Origin: Chaetoderma sp. LZ-2023a
Taxonomy: Eukaryota > Mollusca > Caudofoveata > Chaetodermatida > Chaetodermatidae
NCBI GenBank assembly: GCA_034401795.1
Contig: CM067369.1
Coordinates: 136,903,496-136,967,495, forward strand
Length of the DNA stretch: 64,000 nucleotides
Direction of reading: 5' to 3'
The notes under the pieces are model-generated. The model saw nothing but the letters and a program-made list of their open reading frames with translations, did not search any database and had not been told where the DNA came from. Numbering within the stretch: position 1 is the first letter of the stretch; each line of letters begins with the position of its first letter. The translations under genes were made by a program, and so were the position numbers. Below are positions 34,346 to 43,799 of the stretch, piece by piece.

Positions 34346-35815
34346 GACTATAGGTTTGCACTCCGTCTGTCTGTCACAGTTTCCACACTTCTTCGCACCT
34401 CTCTAAGATATTCGACTAAAAATTGGTACACTGCTTTACTATAAAGAGTTACAGAGCAAGTTTGACTTTCAGACATTTCCGTCAGCTTTGTATGTAGTTA
34501 TCGGGTTTGAGTTTCAGGCGTTTCTGTCAATTTTTGATGGAGTTACGTCCCTATTCTACCTATGAAATAAATATCAGCTTTCGAGTCTTTTTCATTCTTC
34601 TTCACCATATTTAACTGAAAGTTGGTACATTGCTTTGTTATGAGAAATTGTAGATCAAGTTTGAATTTCAGCTGCTTCTGTCAACTTTAATGGAGTTTTC
34701 GACTGTCAATCTTGGAAGATTTATATCACCAGGTAGCAAAGCAATGCTTACAGAATGCGTGTTTAATTGTACTTAGTCCTTGACCTTAGGTTTTTATATT
34801 TTTATTGAAGATAGTAAATAATTGTTTATCTTTGCTTCTCGACCTACAGGCGATGCGGCTAGTGGAAAAGACAACAAAGGTTCAGCACAACAAAGTCAGT
34901 TCATTACTGCTGATCTTTCTTTACAAGTGTCCCTGTACATTATTATTTGCAATCAATGACAAGCAGTTAGTATTGACGTGTCTATAAATAACTCAATTAG
35001 ATGATTTCTAGGGATCTCATAGAGATGTAAGGGTTCATTATAAAGGACTTTTTATTAATGCACATTTTAACTGTCTGGTGCAAGTAAGTTTGTAATCCTA
35101 TGTTCACAGGGTACATTTACATGCACATTTTTATATTTTTTAAAGCGACATCCTATTATATGACCTGGTGCTCATCATCTGCCTGACTCTACATCCATCT
35201 CCCTTGATAGACTTAAATTTTTCAAATTTTTCTTGTATGTGTCAGATCGCTCACAGTTACCTCTAGACACCTTTATAAAAAAAATTGGGAAAGTACATCA
35301 ACATGTGACAACCTCGGTTGTATTCATGTTTCAGCGATACCCATTTGTCTATGTCAGAGTCATCTCTCTTAAAAACAACTTTAGCACTAATTATACACCC
35401 ACCCACCCCTTACGGGTAGCAGGGGTATTATGTTTTTGTCTCGTCCATACATCCTGAAAATCTTGTCGCTGCAACTCTTCCTACAGTTTGAGAGAATTGT
35501 TTGAAACTTGACAGGATAATTGTATACCACCCAAAAATATGAGTGCTGTAAAAAATATTCATCTGTCTGTCCATCTCCAAAGATCTCATCGCTGCAACTG
35601 TACTCAAGTTTGGATATATCAGCCTCCAGCTGGCTTTGAATTGTTACTCATATTTATGTTGAGTTTCACTAAGCCTCAGTCGTGTTAGTTGATATGCTAT
35701 GTTATGTGCATGCATTTTTTTGGGCTGAGGTGCAAATAAAATTCCCATGTATCTGATGGCTGGCATGAGCCCATGCTATGCTGGACATTACTTTAAATTC
35801 TAAGTTTAAATACAG
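34346..35815. other. Non-coding stretch upstream of the transposase
   Basis: Includes two loosely similar units of the 'AAGTTTGA-TTTCAG-TTCTGTCA' kind (34,440-34,700). It also has a fragment of the repeat seen at 43,200-43,790 (TTTGAGAGAATTGTTTGAAA at about 35,487). No gene is recognised. Confidence 0.45.
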
Positions 35816-35869
35816 GTCTTTGTTACTGGAGGCGGTGATCAACAACCAGAGCAACCAAAGATCATCAAG

Positions 35870-37768
35870 ATGCCTTATAAGCTCATTACAGCTACTGTCG
35901 GTATCACTGTTGCATTAAATCCCAAATCCACGGTTATACCACCAGAACAGGATCTTAGGAAAATAAAATCCATGTTAACTGATTCTAATTACGTGAGCTT
36001 TCCTTATGGAAATTTTAACAAGGAAGGTATTTTGGCACTACTTGACCTTCATATAAAGAAAAATTCAGCAACAGATAATAAGTGGCTTTCGGACAGTAGC
36101 TTGGAGAATTATCACCTTCGAACACCAATTCCATTAGCTAAAATTCAATTGCTTGTCAAAACTATAGTGGTGATGACCGATAATGAAATCCTAAATTTAC
36201 CTGGAAATTATCAACTTAGCAAAGCAAGTTTTACTTCATTACTTTGTGACCGCTGGATCTGGGATTGCATTATTTCGAAATCTCTTGAGATTTTAATGAT
36301 ACAGCAGCAGGATGTTTATGCAGGTTATTTAAGTAACATTACTGACTTCCTAAAGGCTGGTGAAGAAGCTACGGCAAAGTATGGCAGTGATATAAAACAC
36401 TTTGTATTTGCAATGAACGTTAAAATTAATGATTCACCAAATTCAATGGAATTCAAAACTGATATTACTGGAATCGAAATTAATAAAGGCAATCATTTCT
36501 CATTTTGTCTTTTAGATCTAAGCTCAGAAATGGCAAACCTGAAGTATATTTATACATTGGCTTACCCAGTACCGTCATCATTGGAAAATGCGATCAAAGA
36601 ATTTCTGCTAGGATATGGTGTAGACACTTTTGATGACTTAGTTGTTTCATCTTGCCATGACTGTTCTGGACATTCTTGTTCTCCGCAGTGTACAATTTAT
36701 CCTAAACAACGGTGTTGTTCTATCTGTGGTCCTGCTGTCATTTGTGGAATTGCATTATCAGTTTTTTGTCCGGACACTTTTCATGATCTTGTTACTTTGA
36801 ATCAAAAAGCGATTTTACCTGAAAATGTGTTGCCATTATCTTATTTCATGAACGATTTATCTGCAAATTCCAAATTGCTCCGGTTAGGAATTCTAAGTTG
36901 GTTATTGGATGGTAAAATTAATATTGACAATATTCTGTTTTCTATTCCCCAAAAGAGGACAAATAGATTATCATTGCCAAAGAAAAATGCAAATTTATCA
37001 GCGGTATCAAAGTTGCAGAAAGACCAAGTTAATACCCAACCAAATTTATTTAAGGAGGATTCAAATTCTATTTTCAAACAAGCTGATCAATCTAGCCATA
37101 CAGACCTAGGATTGCCAGATTCTTCAAAATGTGTCAGTGGCGAAGCTTCTTGTTCACAGAGTCATACATGTATTAGAACTGATTTCAGTGATTTACCAGT
37201 GAATGACAAGCCTGCCAATATACCAGTCAGGAGGACGAATAAGAAATTAGATGTTCCTAATGAATTATGGAAATTTCTTAGTAAATATCCAGTTCTAACG
37301 TTCATCAAACCAAAGTCTTTATCTTTGCGATGTTTTATTAAAAATTCTGTTAATCCATTATATAAAAACATTCGATGTTCAGAAGCAGGAAGGGATGATC
37401 CCGCTGCAATTCGGGAAATTAATAATTTTCTAAAAAGTCTTGAATGTAAGGATTGGTTAGCACACAAGTTCAATCAAACTAAAGAATGGTTAGAATATTG
37501 TGAACTAGAAGTTGGAATTAAAACCAAAGAATTTTTTGATCAATTTGCATTTGACTTTACGAAGCGTGTAAAAATGCACAAGGCTGTTGAAGTAAAATAC
37601 CATGATCAGACAGCTAGAGTTTCGGTTACAGAGCATAATTCATGGGTTTTGATGAACAGTATAAATGTGCTGGTGTTGTACCAGAAGGTCATTTCCCAGT
37701 GGTTACAATCTTTATTAAATGTGGATCTAGAAGCCAGCAGTGTAGGTCCGAGTGCCTTACTCCTCTGA
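35870..37768 (+). CDS. MULE transposase N-terminal region (632 codons)
   Basis: Begins MPYKLITATVGITVALNPKS; the ATG is in an AAGATGC context and the frame extends 18 codons upstream to a splice acceptor. A Cys-rich cluster at residues ~262-290 (CHDCSGHSCSPQC, then CCSIC) probably binds zinc. The middle (residues ~360-460) is polar and low complexity. The last ~40 codons are out of frame with the rest of the gene: the homologous frame switches at about 37,640, so the true continuation is MGFDEQYKCAGVVPEGHFPV and onward. I do not recognise this N-terminal region as a named domain. Confidence 0.75.
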   Translation: MPYKLITATVGITVALNPKSTVIPPEQDLRKIKSMLTDSNYVSFPYGNFNKEGILALLDLHIKKNSATDNKWLSDSSLENYHLRTPIPLAKIQLLVKTIVVMTDNEILNLPGNYQLSKASFTSLLCDRWIWDCIISKSLEILMIQQQDVYAGYLSNITDFLKAGEEATAKYGSDIKHFVFAMNVKINDSPNSMEFKTDITGIEINKGNHFSFCLLDLSSEMANLKYIYTLAYPVPSSLENAIKEFLLGYGVDTFDDLVVSSCHDCSGHSCSPQCTIYPKQRCCSICGPAVICGIALSVFCPDTFHDLVTLNQKAILPENVLPLSYFMNDLSANSKLLRLGILSWLLDGKINIDNILFSIPQKRTNRLSLPKKNANLSAVSKLQKDQVNTQPNLFKEDSNSIFKQADQSSHTDLGLPDSSKCVSGEASCSQSHTCIRTDFSDLPVNDKPANIPVRRTNKKLDVPNELWKFLSKYPVLTFIKPKSLSLRCFIKNSVNPLYKNIRCSEAGRDDPAAIREINNFLKSLECKDWLAHKFNQTKEWLEYCELEVGIKTKEFFDQFAFDFTKRVKMHKAVEVKYHDQTARVSVTEHNSWVLMNSINVLVLYQKVISQWLQSLLNVDLEASSVGPSALLL

Positions 37769-37956
37769 CAGACATTGATGCATCAGTTGTTAAAGATATA
37801 AATATCAATACCTGTCCTGCATGCAAGGAAGAGATAACAATGGACAGCAGAAAATGTGGTCATTGTGAAAAACAGAATTCTCGTCAGTGGTATGTTGTTG
37901 AAGGAAAGCAGTGCTGCAATGCTTGCTATAGGTATTATAAAAAAGCATGGAATTAA
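37642..37956 (+). CDS. GATA-like zinc finger segment of the transposase
   Basis: The frame carries CPACKEEITMDSRKCGHCEK and then EGKQCCNACYRYYKKAW. The second motif is C-x2-C-x16-C-x2-C with a Trp in the loop and CNAC at the end, close to the GATA-type finger (usually x17-x18). It is joined by a frame change at about 37,640 to the N-terminal frame, and by another at about 37,950 to the frame reading NRPSVLKDCHFIAIKKKEVY. Such a finger would help recognise transposon ends (inference). Confidence 0.65.
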   Translation: MGFDEQYKCAGVVPEGHFPVVTIFIKCGSRSQQCRSECLTPLTDIDASVVKDININTCPACKEEITMDSRKCGHCEKQNSRQWYVVEGKQCCNACYRYYKKAWN

Positions 37957-38531
37957 TAGGCCATCAGTATTGAAAGATTGTCACTTTATAGCAATTAAGA
38001 AGAAAGAGGTATACCATAAACATTTCGAGTGTCATTGGCAATTGAATCTAATTGTGTACAATAATCAAATGGATTGCTGGAAAGTATATTCTTGGCATGA
38101 AAATCCTATGTATCATCAGGAGCCAGCAGTTCAAATTAATAAAAGGCCAAGTCTGTTCCACCGAGATGGCATTGATTTGCTGCGTGTCAGTCAGAGGAGT
38201 ACAGCCAAGCAGATATATATATATCAGTCAAAATAGAAAAACATCAATACATGTAAACAATCCTCGACAACACAGTCAATCATATCATTCAGTTAAGCAG
38301 ATACAAAATCGAGTGCAACTTGTTCACAGACATGGACTAAGCATGAGCATTAAGAATTTGGATGAATTTCCACTTCCTGGTTCTGATTGGCGAAAAACTG
38401 AAAAGGTCTTGGAAAGTAATTTAGAGTCAGTCTTATTATTTCAAAGAGGTTTTGATGACATTGGTAGAAATTACCACATTGTTCTCGCTAATAATAACAA
38501 TTTGACCAATGTAAAGACATAAGGCAAACAC
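37957..38531 (+). pseudogene. Transposase linker between the GATA-like finger and the DDE core
   Basis: Two frames carry it. One holds HFECHWQLNLIVYNNQMDCW and HRDGIDLLRVSQRSTAKQ; after an (AT)n run at about 38,213-38,225 the other holds VQLVHRHGLSMSIKNLDEFP and RGFDDIGRNYHIVLAN. A TAA at about 38,520 is the only stop before the DDE frame, which continues in the same phase. Confidence 0.6.
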
Positions 38532-39494
38532 ATGTTAGGTTATGATACTAAGCATGACTTTGTGTCTGTGCGATTTAGTACTGGGATGGTGACATTCGCT
38601 GATGCAAAGAATAAGGGTCGAGTAGCTTGTCTAGGAATTTGTAATCGTGAAGATGTAAATAGGCATGTTTTAACTTTTCAGGCACTTATAGCAAATTTAC
38701 CATGCTCAGATAGTTCATGTTCTCATGAGAGACAACTATATATATTTAATGATCTAAATGGATTCTTTTATTTCAGGCCTTGTTCACTGAAAGAACCATT
38801 CAAACCAATGATTCAGCATGATAAGAGCAGCTCTATAAAAGCTGCTGTGAACCAACTTGGTCTTGCATCATCTTTGTGTAATTTCCATGGATTAAAAGCA
38901 TTCCGTGAACATATTATTGGTGAATCTAGTTTGAAAATGTGTCTACGTCCATTAGAATCAGGCTTTAAAGTCATTATGCATAGCTGGAACATAGATGCAT
39001 ATGAAACGTTCATCAATCACTATTTGGACTTTATTAAGAATGACATTCCAGAGACATTTGTTGATGTGGACACCAAACATAAGTTGACAGCTTATTTAAA
39101 TGGGAGTTGGTTTCAGTTTACATGGGCACATGATTTTACATTTGAAGTTATTTATAAGTTGCCTGTGGAAGAGAGAAGACACCCTTTAATTCTAACTGAT
39201 AATATTACTGAAAGAAAGTTTCGTGATATTGATGAAAGCTTACTAAATTCACATTTGAATAAATCTGTTGCTAATTTTGTAAATTTAATGACAGACAAAT
39301 TTCTGTCAGCAGATCTTGCTGAATGTCACCATTTTCTAGGTCATAATAATTTTCGCACCGCTAATGTCATTAATAAGTCAATTGAGATGAATAAGATAAA
39401 TAAAGCATTGGCCATGGATGAAGACGATACTGTTAATGCCACTCCACAAACTGATAGTTGGATGTTGGTTAAAAAAAACTGGTCTAAACACTAA
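38532..39494 (+). CDS. MULE DDE catalytic core (320 codons)
   Basis: Catalytic Asp 1 in MLGYDTKHDF (codon at 38,544), Asp 2 in PMIQHDKSSSIKAA (38,820), the C-x2-H motif CNFH (38,877-38,888), and Glu in TDNITERKFRDI (39,210). Spacing is 92 and 130 residues apart. These are the landmarks of Mutator-like transposases. The frame ends by a slip at an A8 run (about 39,470-39,478) and continues as TGLNTKLQDVDLRDDTEAR in the next frame. Confidence 0.8.
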   Translation: MLGYDTKHDFVSVRFSTGMVTFADAKNKGRVACLGICNREDVNRHVLTFQALIANLPCSDSSCSHERQLYIFNDLNGFFYFRPCSLKEPFKPMIQHDKSSSIKAAVNQLGLASSLCNFHGLKAFREHIIGESSLKMCLRPLESGFKVIMHSWNIDAYETFINHYLDFIKNDIPETFVDVDTKHKLTAYLNGSWFQFTWAHDFTFEVIYKLPVEERRHPLILTDNITERKFRDIDESLLNSHLNKSVANFVNLMTDKFLSADLAECHHFLGHNNFRTANVINKSIEMNKINKALAMDEDDTVNATPQTDSWMLVKKNWSKH

Positions 39495-40131
39495 GTTGCA
39501 AGATGTAGATCTTAGAGATGATACCGAAGCTAGATATTTAGATTTAGAAAATTTAGAAGATGTAGATCATGAAAATATTTCTCAAAAAAGCCTTCAATCA
39601 TTAGTGCAAGAAATCACTGATGAACACAGTTATTATGCTGTTAACACATGTAAAACTGTATTGTTTGAGCTGCAAGCAAAGGTATGCACGCTTTTCAAAA
39701 CTTATCTAATATCGTGTTTACCAAATTCTTTGCAAACCCTTTACAAAGATCAAAATATTTGCAATTTGGAATATAGCATTTGCTCATGTCAGTATTTTGT
39801 TATGCGAGGTCAGCCATACTTTTGCAAACATTTATATGCTTGTCTTGCGAAAACAAAGGGAATAAGACTAGCCTCTGAACTTTTTGATGCTTATGTACAT
39901 CATGCACCTAGATTTAAAAGCACGGAAAACACTGGTAATAACACCATGCATTGTAAATTAGACAAGATCAATGAGCTAATTCCTGTGTCTCGTATTGCTT
40001 CAGAAACTGAGTTAGAATCAGCAGAGAAGGGTAGTATTTTAAAACTACTCCATCATAAACTTATTCCATTGTCATTACCACCAGGTAGACAAGCTAAGAG
40101 AGGCCCGCACTACGGATACAAATTTAGATAA
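39418..40131 (+). CDS. Transposase SWIM zinc-finger segment
   Basis: The useful part starts after the A8 slip at about 39,478. The SWIM motif C-x-C-x11-C-x-H (CSCQYFVMRGQPYFCKH) is at 39,781-39,831. SWIM fingers follow the DDE core in many MULE transposases. An acidic stretch (DLRDDTEARYLDLENLEDVD) precedes it. The frame ends at 40,131, but the homologous reading moves to another frame at about 40,105. Confidence 0.8.
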   Translation: MKTILLMPLHKLIVGCWLKKTGLNTKLQDVDLRDDTEARYLDLENLEDVDHENISQKSLQSLVQEITDEHSYYAVNTCKTVLFELQAKVCTLFKTYLISCLPNSLQTLYKDQNICNLEYSICSCQYFVMRGQPYFCKHLYACLAKTKGIRLASELFDAYVHHAPRFKSTENTGNNTMHCKLDKINELIPVSRIASETELESAEKGSILKLLHHKLIPLSLPPGRQAKRGPHYGYKFR

Positions 40132-40228
40132 CATGGATAAAGACCTGTTAGCTGATATTGATTTGGAAATCAAAGAGCAGATTGACCATTAAATTGCTAA
40201 TAAACTTGTTAAACCAACCTGTAGCAAT

Positions 40229-40600
40229 GTGCCACAGAACACTATTAAGTCAGCGTCGGAAAAGAATATTGTTTGCACACTCTGTATCACTAACAAAATT
40301 GTGCCTTTGTTTTCTTGTAGTACCCTAAGCATTCTATTGAGGCACATTTCTACTGCTCATTGCTTGAAGCTATTAACCTGTGCTGACTGTTTAAAAGATT
40401 ACGTTGAAGTAGTTAGTTTTGAAAATGAAAACATGCTGAAAAAACATGCTTCTATTCTCCATGTTATTAATGATGGTAAAGTCACTGCAAATAATACAAC
40501 AATACCCTCTGAACAAATTGATAGTACTTCCAAGCTTAATATTGAAGAGATTACTAATATCTCCAGTAATTCCTCACAGGCAGAGAGTGATTTTGTGTAG
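40229..40600 (+). CDS. C-terminal tandem C2H2-like zinc fingers
   Basis: 123-codon frame with CTLCITNKIVPLFSCS then LRHISTAH, and CADCLKDYVEVV then LKKHASILH: two Cys-x2-Cys ... His-x4-His units. The same frame extends upstream to 40,105, crossing one TAA at 40,191, and reads NMDKDLLADIDLEIKEQIDH. It is therefore most likely the transposase C-terminus rather than a separate gene. Confidence 0.6.
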   Translation: MPQNTIKSASEKNIVCTLCITNKIVPLFSCSTLSILLRHISTAHCLKLLTCADCLKDYVEVVSFENENMLKKHASILHVINDGKVTANNTTIPSEQIDSTSKLNIEEITNISSNSSQAESDFV

Positions 40601-40910
40601 TAAAGTCAAACCACTTTGAACATTAAGCATATTGGAACACAGATGGAAATTTTTTTGTCACACTGTATGCTATGTCACTTGTAAACGTGAAATCAAAAGC
40701 TACCTGTAGTGCCTATTAATACATCTTCTTTGAGTTTTTAACGCACATATGGTGGATAATTTGTTGTGTTGAGGTTTTTAAAATCAGTGTTAGGAAGCGC
40801 ACTACCGTACTTGTAAGATGCTAATGAATAAGGATGCTCATTGTTTAACCATTTCGCCGATACATTCCCTGTATCTCAATCTCAGGGCAAACAAACAGGA
40901 AAGCTGTTGA

Positions 40911-40995
40911 ATTTTTGAAATTAATATGACTGGAAGCCATTGCGGCTAATCCTGCTATAGGCAGCAAGGGCTTCCAGTCTTATTAATTTCAAAAT
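40911..40995. repeat. Hairpin MITE family H, copy 1
   Basis: Stem TTGAAATTAATATGACTGGA (40,915) pairs with its near complement ending at 40,993; the loop contains GGCAGCAAGG-like sequence. Other copies are near 45,413, 56,825, 60,931 and 62,844. Confidence 0.7.
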
Positions 40996-41126
40996 AATAT
41001 ACATTATATGATATATATCGTAAAGATTTCAAGCAGTGTGCAGTCTCCGGACAGTGAAATTATTAGTATACGATACCCAAGGGTATGTTGATGAAACCGC
41101 CTGGATACCTGTAGTTACTTTATTAA

Positions 41127-41349
41127 CCCTTTAACTCGCATATCGGCCATTTCTACAGTGGTCTTGAGAAATATCCATTTGCAGACCAAGAGAAGACTAT
41201 TTTAGAAAATTTACAACTGGAATGACTGGCTCGATAACCGAGCCAGTCATTCCACTGGTAAATTTTCAAAAACAATATCTTGGTCTGCAAATAGGCATTT
41301 TCTATGAGACAATTGAAATTTTCTTGAATAAATTTGAGTATTTAAAAGG
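41127..41349 (+). repeat. piggyBac-type MITE family P, copy 1 (223 bp)
   Basis: Flanked by TTAA (41,123-41,126 and 41,350-41,353) and starting CCCTTTAAC, as expected for piggyBac-superfamily ends. Internally the whole element is a long imperfect hairpin whose tip is GACTGGCTCG, ATAAC, CGAGCCAGTC. The near-identical copy at 63,124-63,347 keeps the same tip. Confidence 0.8.
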
Positions 41350-41609
41350 TTAAACAAATTTAGGTTCTGGATTCTTCATGCGTTTAAAGTCCAAATATAA
41401 TTCAAAGATTAATAACATGATGGCCATTTTGCAGTTAGTATTCTTCATGGCCAACCTGCAATTGAGGTTTTGTCAACATAATAAGCGCAAATAAGTAGCT
41501 AAGTAGGAAGCCAAAAATTTGGACATTTTTAGGCCTCTGATAATATTATTACTGCTTATGATATAACGTGCATGCATTATACTATGATGCTTTTATATTT
41601 ATCCCCACG

Positions 41610-42060
41610 TTTTAAAAAACAGATGTCTGGGATATTGTAATCGCCTCCGTCCATCTGTCTGTCCGGTGGAACTCACCAAATCTGGTATGTGGGTTATCCA
41701 TATGATTGCGCTTTATAATATATTTAGATTTAGCTCCGTCCCCAGGCAGCTTCTCTGAAACTTTTTGACGGAATTCAACCAAATTTGGTATGAGAGTTGC
41801 CCATATCAGTGTGGAGTGGATGAGCACATCTAAATTTGGCCCTGTCCCAAGGAGTCAGGGGTGGATGGGGTCAAAAGATCATGAAATTGATTGTAATGTA
41901 ACTCCTCCGACACTGTTGGACGAAATTCAACCAAATTTGGTATGTGAGTTACCCATATGATTACAGTGCAAAAGTACATTTACAGTTGGCTCCGCCCCAG
42001 GGGTGGGTTGTGAGTATGTGTGTCAAAAGTTCAAAGCGGTGAATGTGGGGATTTGCGATG
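41610..42060. repeat. Diverged tandem repeat (~130-150 bp units)
   Basis: GAATTCAACCAAATTTGGTATG and related strings recur at about 41,672, 41,770 and 41,926, each followed by CCATATGATT or CCATATCAGT. Three units. Confidence 0.65.
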
Positions 42061-42449
42061 ACGCGACATTCTAGTTATCCTAGCCCCGGTAAGGAGATGG
42101 TACTGCAATCGAGTCTGTCTGTGTGTGTATGTGTGTCAGTCTGTGTGTCTGAAGATGTATCACAAAAAACGACTGATCAGATTTGACTGAAATTTTAACA
42201 CAACGAATCAACTTGCCATGCAAGAGGATCACCAGACTTTGCCCATAATCCAAATAAAAGAACCCTCACCGAGATTGGATCACATTCTTGATCTATTCTT
42301 ATCTCGGAAATTACTTGTCCGATTTGGCTCAAATATTAACATAGAGGATAGGACCGTACACTAGAATAAAAATGACTGCACGTGATCTGAAAAAACCCAG
42401 ATTGGATCAAATTCTGTATCGAGGGATATCTCAGAAACTACTGGTATGA

Positions 42450-42620
42450 TTTGGCTCAAATTTTAATACAAGAAAGAATCTGACTGTACACTAGGATAAG
42501 TGTTTTACCTTGATTGACAAAGGGCCCCAGGTGCTATAAGAGGTAAAGGGCATCTGGTGCGTTATTGCTGGAAAAGTATGCCATTTATTGGCAAAATCCT
42601 GCACCATCAAGGTAAAACAA
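42450..42620. repeat. Hairpin element with TTTTACCTTGAT ends, plus 130-bp duplicate
   Basis: TTTTACCTTGAT (about 42,507) and ATCAAGGTAAAA (about 42,607) enclose a ~112-bp hairpin. The segment 42,450-42,577 is duplicated in the same orientation at 43,500-43,628, without the right half of the hairpin. Confidence 0.65.
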
Positions 42621-42659
42621 GCCGATAACGTTTTACAATGTGATAAAAATGGTAGGAAG

Positions 42660-43110
42660 ATGGTGTGCAATCGCTGATTGCACTGTTATATTTCTGTACT
42701 TATTGTCTCATCTGCGAAGCGGGAAGCAAGGCACATATTACTTTTTCGACAGAGGCTTCAACAAAGTTAAATTTTTATGTTTAGCAAATATTATCAACTT
42801 TCATATTCATGATTAGCTAACCCTCTTGGAAGACACTGATACAAATCATTGTCACCAGGTCCGAGATCAAGGTCATGCTGTCAATGTGACCGTGATACAA
42901 CCGTTTTACATAAGTTTTTGCCTTTAGTAAAACTCCGCTATTATTTCAGGATATGTTGACCCTATTCGAACTAAACTTGAATACATTGTTGGCTGTGCTG
43001 TTAGAAATCGCCATGATGACATTCAAGTCAAAGGTCAAGGTCTCTATCTGCTGATGCTTATCGGTAATGATGAGGCCATGCAAGACATTTAATTCCACAG
43101 AATTCTGACA
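42660..43110. repeat. Dispersed repeat R, copy 2
   Basis: Same order as 28,464-29,085, ending GACATTTAATTCCACAGAATTC. The two copies lie in the same orientation on either side of the hydrolase exon 2 to transposase region. Confidence 0.6.
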
Positions 43111-43199
43111 TTATACTATTCCCATCACAAATAGGTTTAGCAGCAGTTATAATTAGCAGTATAACAAATATATTGCCATTGAAAGGTAAATTAATGTAA

Positions 43200-43790
43200 T
43201 GTCATGTTATAATAACTCCATTCTGTCCCCGAAAATCCTGTCACTGCAAGTCATACAGCTTGAGAGAGAAATTATTTGAAACTTGACAAGATGATTGCGT
43301 ACACCACCCAAAGATGTGTCTAATGTTAACATTTTTGCTATCAGTCCATCTCATCTGTCAGTAGGTACATACGTACATCCATCCCCAAAAATCTTAGAAT
43401 TGCAACCTTTAAAATTTGAGAGAATTGTTTGAAATTTGACAGATTGATTGTACTCCGCTCAACGATATGCCTAGGGTAAAAAAACTGCATCGGCCCATCT
43501 GATTTGGCTCAAATTTTAAGACAAGAAAGAATCTGACTGTACACTAGGATAAGTGTTTTACCTTGATTGACAAAGGGCCCAGGTGCTATAAGAGGTAAAG
43601 GGCATCTGGTGCGTTATTGCTGGAAAATTATGGGGTCCATCTGTCCATCTACCCCGTACATCCTGAAAAGCTTGTCATACACTCATGGTGTACATATTGG
43701 GGATGCACTCATGTTGGGACACAGGTATGTCAGCCTCTAGCTGACCTTTAGTTAATAATGAAATTTACTAATGCTCTCTTTTTGTTTTGC
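43200..43790. repeat. Repeat with TTTGAGAGAATTGTTTGAAA units
   Basis: Units near 43,250, 43,410 and (elsewhere) 35,480. It ends with a good acceptor-like tract TTTTTGTTTTGCAG at 43,783-43,796, but no coding continuation that I can support follows. Confidence 0.5.
43500..43628. repeat. Direct duplicate of 42,450-42,577
   Basis: Almost identical over about 128 bp (GAATCTGACTGTACACTAGG, then CAAAGGGCCC-AGGTGCTATA). The few differences suggest a recent copy. Confidence 0.75.
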
Positions 43791-43799
43791 AGGTTGGGT

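Larger units (their letters stand above)
33026..34893 (+). other. Possible short exons between the hydrolase and transposase
   Basis: Three short open stretches sit behind decent acceptors. 33,026-33,100 (after TTTGACAG, before GTAAAC) reads AVIRDKKTKAIQSPKDDTNF. 33,475-33,556 reads VDCPFCKRPLCSDEKLLDHV, like half a C2H2 finger. 34,850-34,892 (after CTACAG) reads GDAASGKDNKGSAQQ. Phases do not join cleanly to each other or to 35,816, so they may be remnants or chance. Confidence 0.2.
35816..40600 (+). pseudogene. MULE (Mutator-type) DDE transposase with GATA-like, SWIM and C2H2 zinc fingers
   Basis: A ~1,580-codon gene broken by frameshifts. In order: a 632-codon N-terminal frame; a GATA-like finger (37,855-37,926); the DDE core, with Asp at 38,544 (YDTKHDF), Asp at 38,820 (HDKSS), C-x2-H at 38,877-38,888 and Glu at 39,210 (NITERKF), i.e. 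D-92-D-130-E with the C-x2-H signature of MULEs; a SWIM finger (39,781-39,831); two C2H2 fingers (40,265-40,480). Frame changes fall near 37,640, 37,950, 38,215 (an AT run), 39,475 (an A8 run) and 40,105, plus stops at about 38,520 and 40,191. The frame is open back to an acceptor at 35,815. It catalysed cut-and-paste transposition in the nucleus. Without a gap-free frame it is probably dead, unless the indels are sequencing errors. Confidence 0.8.

Noticed and set aside
33026-34893. Exons linking the hydrolase to the transposase as one fusion gene
   Set aside because: Candidate exons have mismatched phases and an internal stop, while the hydrolase gene ends cleanly at 31,002. Kept only as a low-confidence note.
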